Shown: piece after piece, positions 63,372-64,000 of the stretch
Layout: each line of letters begins with the position of its first letter
How positions within the stretch are numbered: position 1 is the first letter of the stretch
NCBI GenBank assembly: GCA_009760855.2
Contig: WPIO01000075.1
Location: 804,501-868,500, forward strand
Length of the DNA: 64,000 nt
Source: Cristatella mucedo
Taxonomy: Eukaryota > Bryozoa > Phylactolaemata > Cristatellidae
Direction of reading: 5' to 3'
Notes under the pieces: generated by a model
The model's input: the letters and a program-made list of their open reading frames with translations, nothing else
Told to the model about the DNA's origin: nothing
The model's database searches: none
Position numbers and translations under genes: made by a program

Positions 63372-64000
63372 CTGCAATACAATTTAAATGGAGGACACAT
63401 GCAGCTTTATAAGGAGGTGAGATAAGACTGGCTGAATCTGGACACTATAAATTGCACAGATTGCTTCTGCCGGATCCATGTACCATTGCAAGCAGCCTCA
63501 TTTGTCAAAGCTAATTATTCTAGCTAAACCACAGACCAGTAACCCACACAAATGAAAGAAAATATCAGGAAAATGGTAAAGCACATTCCAGCAAGCTAAA
63601 AAATAGCACATACAGGAGTATTTTCACACAACAGCCAGCCAGCAGCTCATAATCGGTATTACACGAATCAGCAAGCAGTGCATTACGAAAAATATGTACC
63701 AAAAAAGAATGCACGGCCTTAGAAAAATACCGCCATAGCTGAACCAACCATTGGATCTACTGTAAACAGGACCACATACTCTTAACATACACCAAGTGCC
63801 CAGAAAGAGCTTATTTATCTTAGGGTGTTATACAAATGTGTTGCCATCATTAATATTACAAGTGATACAATAGCGCTAAAATAAGTTCAGTGGTGCAAAT
63901 GACTAACGATGAAGTGATATTCCTCTTGCCCACGGGATCTAAACCATAGCCTCGGCAAACCCAAGGCCAACATATAGCTAGGAAACACTAACCATATCTA
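63372..64000. other. NXF1 intron at the window edge
   Basis: No further NXF1 exon before 64000. 'ACCAAGTGCCCAGAAAGAGC' at about 63790 with TTATACAAATGTGTT and ATTAATATTA looks like a plus-strand LINE-A/SINE-2-type tail. Confidence 0.45.

Overview
This is a window of animal (metazoan) nuclear DNA, read with the standard genetic code. It holds interrupted genes with GT-AG introns, dense non-LTR retrotransposons, tRNA-derived SINEs, a decayed Tc1-like DNA transposon and many long microsatellites. Base composition swings widely: GC-rich around 22-37 kb, AT-richer from 38 kb to the end. I cannot name the species. The host proteins are far from their vertebrate counterparts, which suggests a fast-evolving invertebrate (low confidence). 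Nothing prokaryotic is present: no operons, CRISPR or phage.

Three host genes could be rebuilt by matching protein similarity to splice sites and reading phase; all lie on the minus strand. (1) 28504-22018: a five-exon gene for a 491-residue type II membrane glycosyltransferase of family GT92 (DUF23). All exon phases agree. (2) 37030-30726: a CMGC kinase closest to MAPK / Nemo-like kinase. Its glycine loop, VAIK lysine, HRD arginine, catalytic-loop lysine and DFG glycine are all replaced, so it is probably a pseudokinase. Two of its junctions are unresolved. (3) 63371-41035 and beyond the right edge: the mRNA export receptor NXF1/TAP without its N-terminal RRM. Fourteen exons add up to 1293 nt with every phase matching; they cover the LRR, NTF2-like and UBA domains. 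One intron is GC-AG, one 10.4-kb intron may host another gene, and one 114-nt intron carries (CAG)14.

Layout. 1-21.8 kb is almost entirely repeats: two CR1/L2-like LINE families (here called A and B), a SINE family (SINE-1), a three-layer nested insertion at 8.5-11.3 kb and a degenerate satellite of about 169 bp at 14.75-15.93 kb. 22.0-28.5 kb is the GT92 gene, with an 18-bp minisatellite in one intron and a LINE with a long intact reading frame in another. 30.7-37.0 kb is the kinase gene with a dead LINE in an intron. 37-41 kb is mostly unassigned, apart from a possible orphan exon. 41-64 kb is the NXF1 gene with SINE-2 copies, LINE tails and the Tc1-like relic in its introns.

The three genes act in different places (Golgi glycosylation, kinase-family signalling, nuclear mRNA export) and nothing indicates a shared pathway. 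The least ordinary items are the degenerate kinase, the possible nested gene in the NXF1 intron, the shared tail of SINE-2 and LINE family A, and the degenerate satellite.
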